Shown: positions 8,114-19,059 of the stretch, in pieces
Numbering within the stretch: the stretch's first letter is position 1
Layout: each line of letters starts with the position of its first letter
Source: Candidatus Saccharimonadota bacterium
GTDB lineage: Bacteria; Patescibacteriota; Saccharimonadia; Saccharimonadales; UBA4665
DNA: 42,313 nucleotides
Direction of reading: 5' to 3'
NCBI GenBank assembly: GCA_027315225.1
Contig: DAHUYJ010000008.1
Coordinates: forward strand, 1 to 42,313
The notes under the pieces: model-generated
Told to the model about the DNA's origin: nothing
What the model saw: the letters and a program-made list of their open reading frames with translations, nothing else
Databases searched by the model: none
Made by a program: the position numbers and the translations under genes

Positions 8114-9409
8114 ATGTCAGTACGCAAAGAGCAAGTCAGCCCCACCAAACTCAAGCTTACCGTAACGGCCGGCCAGCAGGTACTCGATGATGTCAAGCAA
8201 AAGGTCCTGCAGGATCTCAGCAAAGACGTGAAAGTCTCCGGTTTTCGCCCCGGCAAGGCACCTGCCAATCTGGTTGAAAAACAGCTGGACAGCAACCTGC
8301 TTCAATCCCAGTTCCTGGAAGAGGCCGTCAACCGTCTTTATGTCGACAGCGTGGAACAGGAACGGGTGCGCCCGGTCGCCCAACCGCAAATTTCGCTAAC
8401 CAAGTTCGTGCCGTTCAGCGAGCTTGAGTTCACGGCCGAGGTAGAGTCGGTAGGCGACATCACATTGGCCGATTATAAGAAGATCAAACTAGCGCCTAAA
8501 CCGGTCACTGTGACGGCCAAGGATGTCGATGAAGTTATCGAAAACCTGCGCCAGCGCGCCGCCACCAAGCAAGAGGTGAAGCGGGCAGCCAAGGAAGGCG
8601 ACGAAATAATTATCGATTTTACGGGCACCGATGCTAAAACCAAGCAACCGATAGAGGGTGCCGACGGCAAAGATTATCCGCTGGTGCTGGGCAGCAAGAC
8701 GTTCATCCCGGGCTTTGAAGAAAAACTAGTCGGCGCCAAGCCCGGCAGCGAACAAGCATTCACCCTGACGTTTCCTAAGGACTACGGAGTTAAGGCGATG
8801 CAAGGAATCAAGGTGGACTTTACCGTCAAAGTATTGAAAGTTCAGGAGCTCAAGCCGCCCAAGCTGGACAATGCCTTTGCCGCCAGTGCCGGACCGTTCA
8901 AAACCTTAAGCGAACTCAAGGCCGATGTCAAAAAACAGCTGGAGGCCGAGCGCCGCCGCGAGGCACAAAACGCCTATGACGACGAGCTGCTCAGAGAAAT
9001 CGCTGAGAAAAGTACTGTCGCCATACCGCAAAGCCTGATCGAAGAAGAGATTGACCGCATGGAAGATGAGGAAAAACGCAACATTGCCTATCGCGGCCAG
9101 ACTTGGCAGGAGCATCTCAAGCAGGAAGGCCTGACCGCCGAAGCCCATCGTGAGCAGAAGCGGGAACCAGCCGGGCTGCGCGTCAAGGCCGGCTTGATGC
9201 TGGGTGAAATTGCCGAACAAGAGAGAGTTACTGTCACGCCACAAGAGCTGGAGATTAGGATGCAGCTCTTAAAAGGCCAATATCCTGATCCGACCATGCA
9301 AGCCGAGCTCGACAAGCCTGAGAGCCGCCGTGATGTTGCCTCCCGCCTTATGACAGAGAAGACGTTGGACAGCCTTCGCCGCTACGCTGGATACAAAGAA
9401 TCAGCATAA
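8114..9409 (+). CDS. tig: Trigger factor, ribosome-associated chaperone and prolyl isomerase
   Basis: 431 residues, full length. The N-terminal ribosome-binding domain carries the signature VSGFRPGKAPANLVEKQ (E. coli has GFRxGKxP, which docks on L23). The central FKBP-type PPIase domain runs from about 155 to 245, with EGDEIIIDFTGTDAKTKQPI and LVLGSKTFIPGFEEKLVGA. The helical C-terminal chaperone arms start at FKTLSELKADVKKQLEAERR. It receives nascent chains at the ribosomal exit tunnel. It is adjacent to clpP, the common tig-clp neighbourhood. Its 3' end abuts the CIRCE element. Confidence 0.96.
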   Translation: MSVRKEQVSPTKLKLTVTAGQQVLDDVKQKVLQDLSKDVKVSGFRPGKAPANLVEKQLDSNLLQSQFLEEAVNRLYVDSVEQERVRPVAQPQISLTKFVPFSELEFTAEVESVGDITLADYKKIKLAPKPVTVTAKDVDEVIENLRQRAATKQEVKRAAKEGDEIIIDFTGTDAKTKQPIEGADGKDYPLVLGSKTFIPGFEEKLVGAKPGSEQAFTLTFPKDYGVKAMQGIKVDFTVKVLKVQELKPPKLDNAFAASAGPFKTLSELKADVKKQLEAERRREAQNAYDDELLREIAEKSTVAIPQSLIEEEIDRMEDEEKRNIAYRGQTWQEHLKQEGLTAEAHREQKREPAGLRVKAGLMLGEIAEQERVTVTPQELEIRMQLLKGQYPDPTMQAELDKPESRRDVASRLMTEKTLDSLRRYAGYKESA

Positions 9410-9411
9410 AA

Positions 9412-9438
9412 TTAGCACTCGGACTTGACGAGTGCTAA
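9412..9438 (+). promoter_or_regulatory. CIRCE operator (HrcA binding site) upstream of clpP
   Basis: TTAGCACTC-N9-GAGTGCTAA, a perfect match to the CIRCE consensus; one further A/T pair (9411/9439) extends the arms to 10 bp. The nine-base spacer contains the start of the clpP -35 (TTGAC, 9425-9429). HrcA bound here would block RNA polymerase directly. hrcA itself is not in the window. Confidence 0.95.
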
Positions 9439-9453
9439 TTTACGGACTATACT
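9425..9453 (+). promoter_or_regulatory. clpP promoter
   Basis: TTGACG (9425-9430), a 17-nt spacer and TATACT (9448-9453) form a strong sigma-70-type promoter. The -35 overlaps the CIRCE element. The -10 ends 8 nt before the ATG at 9462, so the transcript is almost leaderless. Confidence 0.85.
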
Positions 9454-9461
9454 GACTTGAA

Positions 9462-10055
9462 ATGAGCGTATTAATCCCTACCGTGATTGAGAACGAAGGC
9501 CGCTATGAGCGGGCCTATGACATATACAGCCGCCTGCTTAAAGACCGCATAGTTTTCCTCGGCAGCGACGTTAACGAGGCTACGGCTAACACCGTCGTCG
9601 CCCAGCTATTGTTCCTGCAGGCCGAAGACCCCAAGAAAGATATTTTCTTTTATATAAACAGCCCCGGCGGCAGCGTTTATGACGCCTTGGCCATTTATGA
9701 CACCATGCAGTATGTAACCAATGACATCCAAACAGTAGGTATTGGCGTGCAGGCTTCGGCGGCGGCTTTCCTGCTCAGTTCCGGCACCAAAGGCAAGCGT
9801 TATATGCTGCCGAACGCGACCGTTATGATCCACCAACCCTCATCGGGTACGCGCGGTAAGGTGACTGACCAGGAGATTGACCTACGGGAATCCTTACGTA
9901 TCAAGAAATTGCTCGAAGAAATCATGGCCAAAAATACCGGCCAAAAGGTTTCCAGGATCCATGAGGATATGGAACGCGACAAGTGGCTTAGTTCCGCCGA
10001 GGCTAAGGCCTACGGTATCGTCGACGACGTCATCAAGAACCCGCCTAAAGCCTAG
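9462..10055 (+). CDS. clpP: ATP-dependent Clp protease proteolytic subunit ClpP
   Basis: 197 residues, normal length for the barrel-forming serine peptidase that works with Clp ATPases. The catalytic triad is visible: S99 in GVQASAAAF (usual form AASMxAF), H124 in VMIHQPSSG and D173 in [19 protein letters not shown]. The oxyanion/handle segment [16 protein letters not shown] is typical. The N-terminal [20 protein letters not shown] aligns with mature ClpP, with hardly any propeptide. CIRCE control upstream predicts induction by heat or protein misfolding through HrcA. Confidence 0.96.
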   Translation: MSVLIPTVIENEGRYERAYDIYSRLLKDRIVFLGSDVNEATANTVVAQLLFLQAEDPKKDIFFYINSPGGSVYDALAIYDTMQYVTNDIQTVGIGVQASAAAFLLSSGTKGKRYMLPNATVMIHQPSSGTRGKVTDQEIDLRESLRIKKLLEEIMAKNTGQKVSRIHEDMERDKWLSSAEAKAYGIVDDVIKNPPKA

Positions 10056-10082
10056 CCAAAGCCTGGATCCGCTTCGGGACGC

Positions 10083-10100
10083 ACGGGCATACTGGCCCGT
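10083..10100 (+). other. Hairpin after clpP without a T-tract
   Basis: ACGGGC-ATACTG-GCCCGT forms a 6-bp GC-rich stem 27 nt after the clpP stop, but no run of T follows. It may protect the 3' end or pause polymerase; it is not a convincing intrinsic terminator. Confidence 0.35.
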
Positions 10101-10103
10101 AAC

Positions 10104-10132
10104 TTGACAATGTATATTTCTTCATTCACAAT
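10104..10132 (+). promoter_or_regulatory. Candidate rpoBC promoter
   Basis: TTGACA (10104-10109), a 17-nt spacer and CACAAT (10127-10132) lie about 250 nt before rpoB. The consensus -35 and ideal spacing make it the best candidate. Weaker -10-like boxes occur at 10269 (TATAGT) and 10359 (TATAAG). Confidence 0.55.
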
Positions 10133-10157
10133 GGTAAATTAAGAAGTAGTGTAAGCT

Positions 10158-10190
10158 GGGGTGCTTGTATAGTTAGCAAGCTAAAACCCT
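10158..10190 (+). other. Hairpin in the long rpoB leader
   Basis: GGGGT-GCTTG, loop TATAGTTAG, CAAGC-taaa-ACCCT can fold into a bipartite 10-bp stem with a 4-nt bulge. It lies about 20 nt after the predicted start of a roughly 245-nt leader that holds no credible gene. The remainder of 10191-10384 is AT-rich and shows nothing I can name, apart from the small palindrome TTCGGCCGAA and two weak -10-like boxes. Confidence 0.35.
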
Positions 10191-10384
10191 CACCTTAGGA
10201 TTCTTCGGCCGAACAAAATTAATCACAAAAACATTATCAAACAGGCAATCAGCAATTGGGGCTTGCGGTATAGTGCATCATATCAGGCGGCAATACATCA
10301 ATGGCGAGGGCAATAAGTCCCGGTCGTTGGTCTGCTGATTTAGTAATCATAAATTACATATAAGTAGGGGATTAGAGAACGCGT

Positions 10385-13300
10385 ATGGCGAAAACGACAA
10401 CGAGCAAGAAGAGCGGAATCTCGGCCAAGGCCGGGCAACGGGTCAACTTTACGAGCGCAACAGACGCATTCGCATTGCCCAGCCTCGTCGACCACCAGAA
10501 CCAGTCATTCCAATGGTTCGTAAACGAAGGCCTGGGGGAGCTGCTGGCGGAGATCAGCCCGATTGATGACTATACCAGTAGCAAGCTTAGTTTACGCTTT
10601 AAGGATTATCATTTCGGCGAGCCAAAATTACGCGAGAGTGAAGCCCGCGAGAATAATGTAAGTTTCGAAGCTCCTCTTATGGCCAATGTCGAACTGACCA
10701 ATAAAGTCACCGGCGAAATTAAGGAGCAGGAGATCTACCTTGGCGACTACCCATGGATGACGACCCGGGGTACGTTCGTCATTAACGGGGCTGAGCGTGT
10801 TGTCGTCAGCCAATTGATCCGCTCGGCTGGCGTGTTCTTTACGGCCGATCCACACGGCTCAACCAGCTTGTACGGCGCCAAAGTTATACCTGGCCGCGGT
10901 GCCTGGCTAGAGTTCGAGACTGCCGGCAATGGCGCGCTGTTCGTCAAGATCGACCGTAAGCGTAAATTAGCTGTCACTACATTACTTCGGGCGCTCGGCG
11001 TTACCGAAAGCCGGATGCGCGAGAACTTCAAGCATGTCGACACCGGTCAGCGCAGCTACCTGGAGGCCACGCTCGAAAAAGATCCTACCAAGGGTCAGAA
11101 CGACGCATTGATCGAGGTGTACCGCCGCCTGCGCCCGGGTGACCTGGCAACTGTCGATAACGCCCGTTCGCTTATCGAAAACATGTTTTATAACTACAAG
11201 CGCTTTGACTTCAGCCGGGTAGGCCGCTACAAGATCAATAAGCGCCTTAACCTGGACATACCGAACACGCTCGAGAACCGGGTTTTGCGCCTGGAAGACA
11301 TAGAGGCTATTGTAGCCGAGCTGATCCGGCTAAATAATACCCAGGAGCCGGCTGATGACATCGATTCACTGGCCAACCGCAGGGTCAAACTAGTCGGCGA
11401 ACTGGTGCAACGCCAGTTTAGGATTGGATTGCTTCGAATGGAGCGCAACACCAAAGACCGCATGTCGATGTCCGAAATTGAGACGGTCACTCCCGGTCAG
11501 CTTATTAACGCCCGGCCAGTTGTGGCGGCAGTGCGTGAATTCTTTGCCAGCTCCCAGCTGAGTCAGTTCATGGATCAGATTAACCCGCTAAGCGAACTGG
11601 CCCATAAGCGTCGTCTTAGCTCTATGGGTCCTGGCGGCCTGAGCCGCGAGCGGGCCGGCTTTGAAGTCCGTGATGCCCACGCCACGCACTATGGCCGTAT
11701 TTGCGCCGTTGAGACGCCGGAAGGCGCCAACATAGGACTGGTATTGAACCTAGCCAACTACGCCCGCGTTAATAATTACGGCTTCATTGAAACGCCCTAC
11801 CGCAAGGTAGTGAATGCTGTGACCGCCAAGGACAGCGTAGGCCACATTGCCCGTGAAGACCTGGTTGATGCCAAGGGCAAGGTGATAGTTAAGGCTGAGA
11901 CCAAAATCAAAGCTGCCGACGCCGCCAAATTGGCCAAAGTCGCTGGCCGCGCTACATGGCCAGTCAAGGCTAAGGTCACCAAAGAGATCGTATACCTGGA
12001 CGCTTTTGAAGAGGAAGCTGCCATTATTGCCGGCGGCGGCAGTGAAATTGACGGCGAAGGGTACTTCTTGCAGGAACGTGTCAGCGCCCGCTCGCATCTG
12101 AAATCGGGGGAAGTCGATGCTGACGAAGTTACGCATATCGATGCCTCGCGAAACCAGATTATCGGTTCCAGCGCCGGCTTGATCCCGTTTATCGAAAAGA
12201 ACTACGTTTACCGTTCATTGATGGGTTCCAACCAGCAGCGTCAGGCCGTTCCGCTGATCCAGCCTTCCAGCCCGATTGTCGGCACCGGTTTAGAGCTGGA
12301 CGCGGCACGCAATACCGGTCAGGTTGTTCTGGCCGAAGGGCCCGGAGAGGTTGTGCAATCGTCTGCCCAGGCGGTTGTCGTCAAGTACAAAGACCATAAG
12401 ACCACCTATGAGCCGCAACGTTTCGTCCGCAGCAACGAAGGTACTTCTATAAACCAGAAAGTCGTGGTCAACACCGGTGATGAAGTCAAAGCCGGTGACG
12501 TGCTGATCGAGGGCATGTCCATAGCTGACGGCGAACTGGCACTCGGCAAGGATCTTATTGTGGCGTTCATGCCCTGGGCCGGCTACAACTTCGAGGATGC
12601 CATAATCATAAGCCGCAAGCTGGTAGAAGATGACACATTGACCTCAGTCCATATTGTTGACTTCATGATCGAGGTCCGTGAAACCAAGCTTGGCCCCGAA
12701 ATCGTTACCTCGGACATCCCTAACGTCTCGGAGGAGACGCTGCGCCATCTTGACGAAGACGGTATCGTCCGTATAGGCGCCGAAGTCCACCCCGGCGACA
12801 TATTGGTTGGTAAAATAACCCCCAAGGGCGAGCAGGAACTATCCAGCGAAGAGCGGCTGTTGCGTGCCATCTTCGGCGAAAAGGCCAAAGAGGTTCGCGA
12901 TACCTCTCAGCGTATGAGCAATGGCAAGCACGGCAAGGTCGTAGGCGTAAAAGTGTTCAGCCGCGAGAGCGGTCACGAACTCAAAGCCGGCGTTATAATG
13001 CAAATCCAGGTTTTTGTGGCCCAGATGCGCAAGATCGCCGTCGGTGATAAACTTGGCGGCCGTCACGGCAACAAGGGCGTTATTGCCCGTATCCTGCCTG
13101 TCGAAGACATGCCGTTTATGGCTGACGGAACCCCGGTTGATATCATTCTGAATCCGCTCGGCGTACCGTCCCGTATGAACGTCGGCCAGCTATTCGAAAC
13201 TCATCTCGGTATGGCAGCCAGGGCACTCGGTATCAAAGTTACCAGCCCTTCATTCAACGGCGTCCCGTCGGAAAAAATTCATGAATTACTTAAGCAGGCC

Positions 13301-13999
13301 AACCTGCCCGAGGATGGCAAACAGCAACTGTACGATGGTCGTAGCGGTGAGGCTTTCTCGGAGCACACCACTGTGGGCAGCATGTACATGATCAAGCTCA
13401 ACCACATGGTAGCCGATAAGATCCATGCCCGATCAACCGGCCCGTACACCATGGTGACGCAGCAACCGCTGGGCGGTAAAGCCCAAAACGGCGGCCAGCG
13501 CTTCGGCGAAATGGAAGTCTGGGCGCTGGAAGCTTACGGCGCCGCCAACACTCTGCAAGAGATGCTGACAATTAAATCCGATGATGTTTACGGCCGCAGC
13601 AAGGCGTACGAGTCTATAATCAAGAAGACCCAGATTGTCGGCCCTAAGGTTCCCGAGAGCTTTAACGTGCTTGTCAAGGAGCTACAAGGGCTTGGGTTGA
13701 AGGTTGACCTGATAAGTTCGGACACCTTGGTTGACGCCGAAGACGTTCTGGCCAGCAATATTCACGAGGAAGCGGCTCATCCAGCCGAGGTCGACGTTCC
13801 GCAACCAGCAGTCTCGGATATTGACGTAACCGAAGAAGTCTCCGGAGACGAGTTCAAAGTCGAAAGCAGCGAAGGAAGCAGTGCCGATACAGGAGAAGAC
13901 ATGGCTCCGGTTATAGCCGATAGCGGTGGCTCGGACGCAAGTGGCACGGCCGCAGGCGATGCTGACGATACTAGTGCTAGTGAAGAAGAGGAGGCTTAA
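10385..13999 (+). CDS. rpoB: RNA polymerase beta subunit
   Basis: 1204 residues; catalytic-core partner of beta' in RNA synthesis. Landmarks in order: rifampicin-pocket cluster I FFASSQLSQFMDQINPLSE with HKRRLSSMGPGGLSRERAGF (normal QNN reads QIN); ETPEGANIGL; WAGYNFEDAIIIS; the flap near ERLLRAIFGEKAKEVRDTS; GDKLGGRHGNKGVIARILPVEDMP; and C-terminal QPLGGKAQNGGQRFGEMEVWALEAYGA. Compared with typical beta, about 40 extra residues interrupt RKVV...KVTKEIVYL (around 480-525), and a roughly 70-residue acidic Asp/Glu/Ser/Ala tail follows the last conserved helix. The gene ends 5 nt before rpoC. Confidence 0.98.
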   Translation: MAKTTTSKKSGISAKAGQRVNFTSATDAFALPSLVDHQNQSFQWFVNEGLGELLAEISPIDDYTSSKLSLRFKDYHFGEPKLRESEARENNVSFEAPLMANVELTNKVTGEIKEQEIYLGDYPWMTTRGTFVINGAERVVVSQLIRSAGVFFTADPHGSTSLYGAKVIPGRGAWLEFETAGNGALFVKIDRKRKLAVTTLLRALGVTESRMRENFKHVDTGQRSYLEATLEKDPTKGQNDALIEVYRRLRPGDLATVDNARSLIENMFYNYKRFDFSRVGRYKINKRLNLDIPNTLENRVLRLEDIEAIVAELIRLNNTQEPADDIDSLANRRVKLVGELVQRQFRIGLLRMERNTKDRMSMSEIETVTPGQLINARPVVAAVREFFASSQLSQFMDQINPLSELAHKRRLSSMGPGGLSRERAGFEVRDAHATHYGRICAVETPEGANIGLVLNLANYARVNNYGFIETPYRKVVNAVTAKDSVGHIAREDLVDAKGKVIVKAETKIKAADAAKLAKVAGRATWPVKAKVTKEIVYLDAFEEEAAIIAGGGSEIDGEGYFLQERVSARSHLKSGEVDADEVTHIDASRNQIIGSSAGLIPFIEKNYVYRSLMGSNQQRQAVPLIQPSSPIVGTGLELDAARNTGQVVLAEGPGEVVQSSAQAVVVKYKDHKTTYEPQRFVRSNEGTSINQKVVVNTGDEVKAGDVLIEGMSIADGELALGKDLIVAFMPWAGYNFEDAIIISRKLVEDDTLTSVHIVDFMIEVRETKLGPEIVTSDIPNVSEETLRHLDEDGIVRIGAEVHPGDILVGKITPKGEQELSSEERLLRAIFGEKAKEVRDTSQRMSNGKHGKVVGVKVFSRESGHELKAGVIMQIQVFVAQMRKIAVGDKLGGRHGNKGVIARILPVEDMPFMADGTPVDIILNPLGVPSRMNVGQLFETHLGMAARALGIKVTSPSFNGVPSEKIHELLKQANLPEDGKQQLYDGRSGEAFSEHTTVGSMYMIKLNHMVADKIHARSTGPYTMVTQQPLGGKAQNGGQRFGEMEVWALEAYGAANTLQEMLTIKSDDVYGRSKAYESIIKKTQIVGPKVPESFNVLVKELQGLGLKVDLISSDTLVDAEDVLASNIHEEAAHPAEVDVPQPAVSDIDVTEEVSGDEFKVESSEGSSADTGEDMAPVIADSGGSDASGTAAGDADDTSASEEEEA

Positions 14000-14004
14000 C
14001 AACT

Positions 14005-17869
<3,865 letters not shown>

Positions 17870-17880
<11 letters not shown>

Positions 17881-17898
17881 CCCTCGATCTGATACAAT
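17870..17898 (+). promoter_or_regulatory. Promoter of the rpsL-rpsG-fusA unit
   Basis: TTGAAG (17870-17875), a 17-nt spacer and TACAAT (17893-17898). The -35 overlaps the last codons of rpoC. It predicts a leader of about 83 nt before rpsL. Confidence 0.65.
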
Positions 17899-17934
17899 GT
17901 CAAACCAAAGCTACAGCAATAAGCAATCCGAGCC

Positions 17935-17953
17935 AGGGAGAAAGGCATGCTCC
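17935..17953 (+). other. Hairpin in the rpsL leader
   Basis: GGGAG-AAAGGCATG-CTCCC forms a 5-bp stem with a 9-nt loop, 35 nt before the rpsL ATG. It could be a binding site for autogenous control by a ribosomal protein such as S7. The Shine-Dalgarno AAGGAG lies just downstream and outside the stem. Confidence 0.35.
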
Positions 17954-17987
17954 CCGCAGCAGCAGGTTGCACCATTAAGGAGAACCA

Positions 17988-18401
17988 ATGCCAACTATTA
18001 ACCAGCTTGTGCGCAAACCGCGTACCAAAGTAACCGGCAAATCCAAATCGCCGGCCTTGCAGCGTGTTACAAATAACCTAAAGACCCGCAACTATGAGAA
18101 GCCGGCACCGTTCAAACGGGGCGTGTGTGTAAGGGTTACTACAAAGACCCCTAAAAAGCCGAACTCGGCTCTGCGCAAGGTTGCCCGCGTCCGCCTAAGC
18201 AATGGCCATGAAGTATGGGCCTACATCGGCGGCGAGGGCCACAACTTACAGGAACACGCCGTGGTCCTGGTCCGTGGCGGTCGCGTAAAGGACCTGCCCG
18301 GCGTCCGCTATCACATCGTCCGCGGCAGCCTTGACCTGCAAGGCGTCAACGACCGCAAGCAGGGCCGCAGTAAGTACGGCACCAAGAAAGGCGGTAAATA
18401 A
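17988..18401 (+). CDS. rpsL: 30S ribosomal protein S12
   Basis: 137 residues. S12 lies at the decoding centre. The conserved [19 protein letters not shown] (about 52-70) and [12 protein letters not shown] (98-109) carry the lysines and aspartate where streptomycin-resistance changes occur; all are wild type. An extra segment of about 13 residues near 17-40 relative to E. coli resembles the Gram-positive form (KSKSPAL...). A strong AAGGAG precedes the ATG. The stop overlaps the rpsG start by one base (TAATG). Confidence 0.98.
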   Translation: MPTINQLVRKPRTKVTGKSKSPALQRVTNNLKTRNYEKPAPFKRGVCVRVTTKTPKKPNSALRKVARVRLSNGHEVWAYIGGEGHNLQEHAVVLVRGGRVKDLPGVRYHIVRGSLDLQGVNDRKQGRSKYGTKKGGK

Positions 18402-18880
18402 TGCCTCGTAAGAAGACCAAATCCCTAGTGCGGGATATCCAGCCGGACCGTCTTTACAATAGCGTCCAGGTCCAGCGCCTGATCAACCGCGTGATGCTGA
18501 ACGGTAAAAAGCAACTGGCCGAACGCTTGGTATACGGCGGCATGCAAAAAGCGGCCAGCAAGCTCAAGGTTGACAACCCACTTGAGGTGTTCGAGCAAGC
18601 CATGAAGAATGTCCAGCCGCATCTAGAGACCCGTTCCCGTCGTGTAGGCGGTGCCAACTACCAGATCCCGTTCGAGGTCAAAGGCCAGCGCCAGCAGCAC
18701 CTGACAACCATGTGGTTTGTCCAAGCGGCCCGGTCCCGTAAGGGCATGAGCATGCTGGACCGTATCGCCGCGGAACTGGTGGACGCCTACAACAGCCAGG
18801 GCGCGGCCGTTAAGAAGCGTGAAGATTCCCATAAAATGGCTGAAGCCAACCGGGCTTTCGCCCACTTCGCGAGAGGCTGA
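18401..18880 (+). CDS. rpsG: 30S ribosomal protein S7
   Basis: 159 residues, standard length. S7 nucleates assembly of the 30S head. It starts [16 protein letters not shown] and contains INRVMLNGKKQLAERLVYGG and ETRSRRVGGANYQIPFEV, the diagnostic rRNA-binding signature, and ends MAEANRAFAHFARG. It is coupled to rpsL by a one-base overlap and ends with TGA, which shows TGA is a stop in this genome. Confidence 0.98.
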   Translation: MPRKKTKSLVRDIQPDRLYNSVQVQRLINRVMLNGKKQLAERLVYGGMQKAASKLKVDNPLEVFEQAMKNVQPHLETRSRRVGGANYQIPFEVKGQRQQHLTTMWFVQAARSRKGMSMLDRIAAELVDAYNSQGAAVKKREDSHKMAEANRAFAHFARG

Positions 18881-18882
18881 CT

Positions 18883-19059
18883 ATGGCTATGCCTGAAGGC
18901 TATGACGGTTATGGTACGACGGGTTCTTTCGGGGAAGAGATGGGGCTGGACCGGCCTATGTTATGGGCGAGGAGCTGCGAAAGCGTTTTTCAGATCAACA
19001 ACCCCCGACAACCGAAACATAAGAAGGATAATGTATGCCAACTAAGAAGACAGCAATAG
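18883..19059 (+). CDS. Possible 58-residue small protein between rpsG and fusA
   Basis: An ATG two bases after the rpsG stop opens a 58-codon frame that overlaps the first 25 nt of fusA. The first half, starting MAMPEGYDGYGTTGSFGEEM, looks like protein (Gly/acid rich). The second half covers the fusA ribosome-binding region (PKHKKDN). There is no Shine-Dalgarno sequence, but an immediate restart after rpsG is possible. It may simply be leader sequence; homologues in relatives would decide. Confidence 0.3.
   Translation: MAMPEGYDGYGTTGSFGEEMGLDRPMLWARSCESVFQINNPRQPKHKKDNVCQLRRQQ

Noticed and set aside
17897-18002. Possible 34-codon leader ORF before rpsL
   Set aside because: Its ATG overlaps the -10 box (17893-17898), so it would lie upstream of the transcription start; it also runs into rpsL.
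18878-18880. Recoding of TGA as glycine or tryptophan, as in some CPR phyla
   Set aside because: TGA ends rpsG, tyrS and rplC at the expected C-termini, and Trp codons are TGG throughout.
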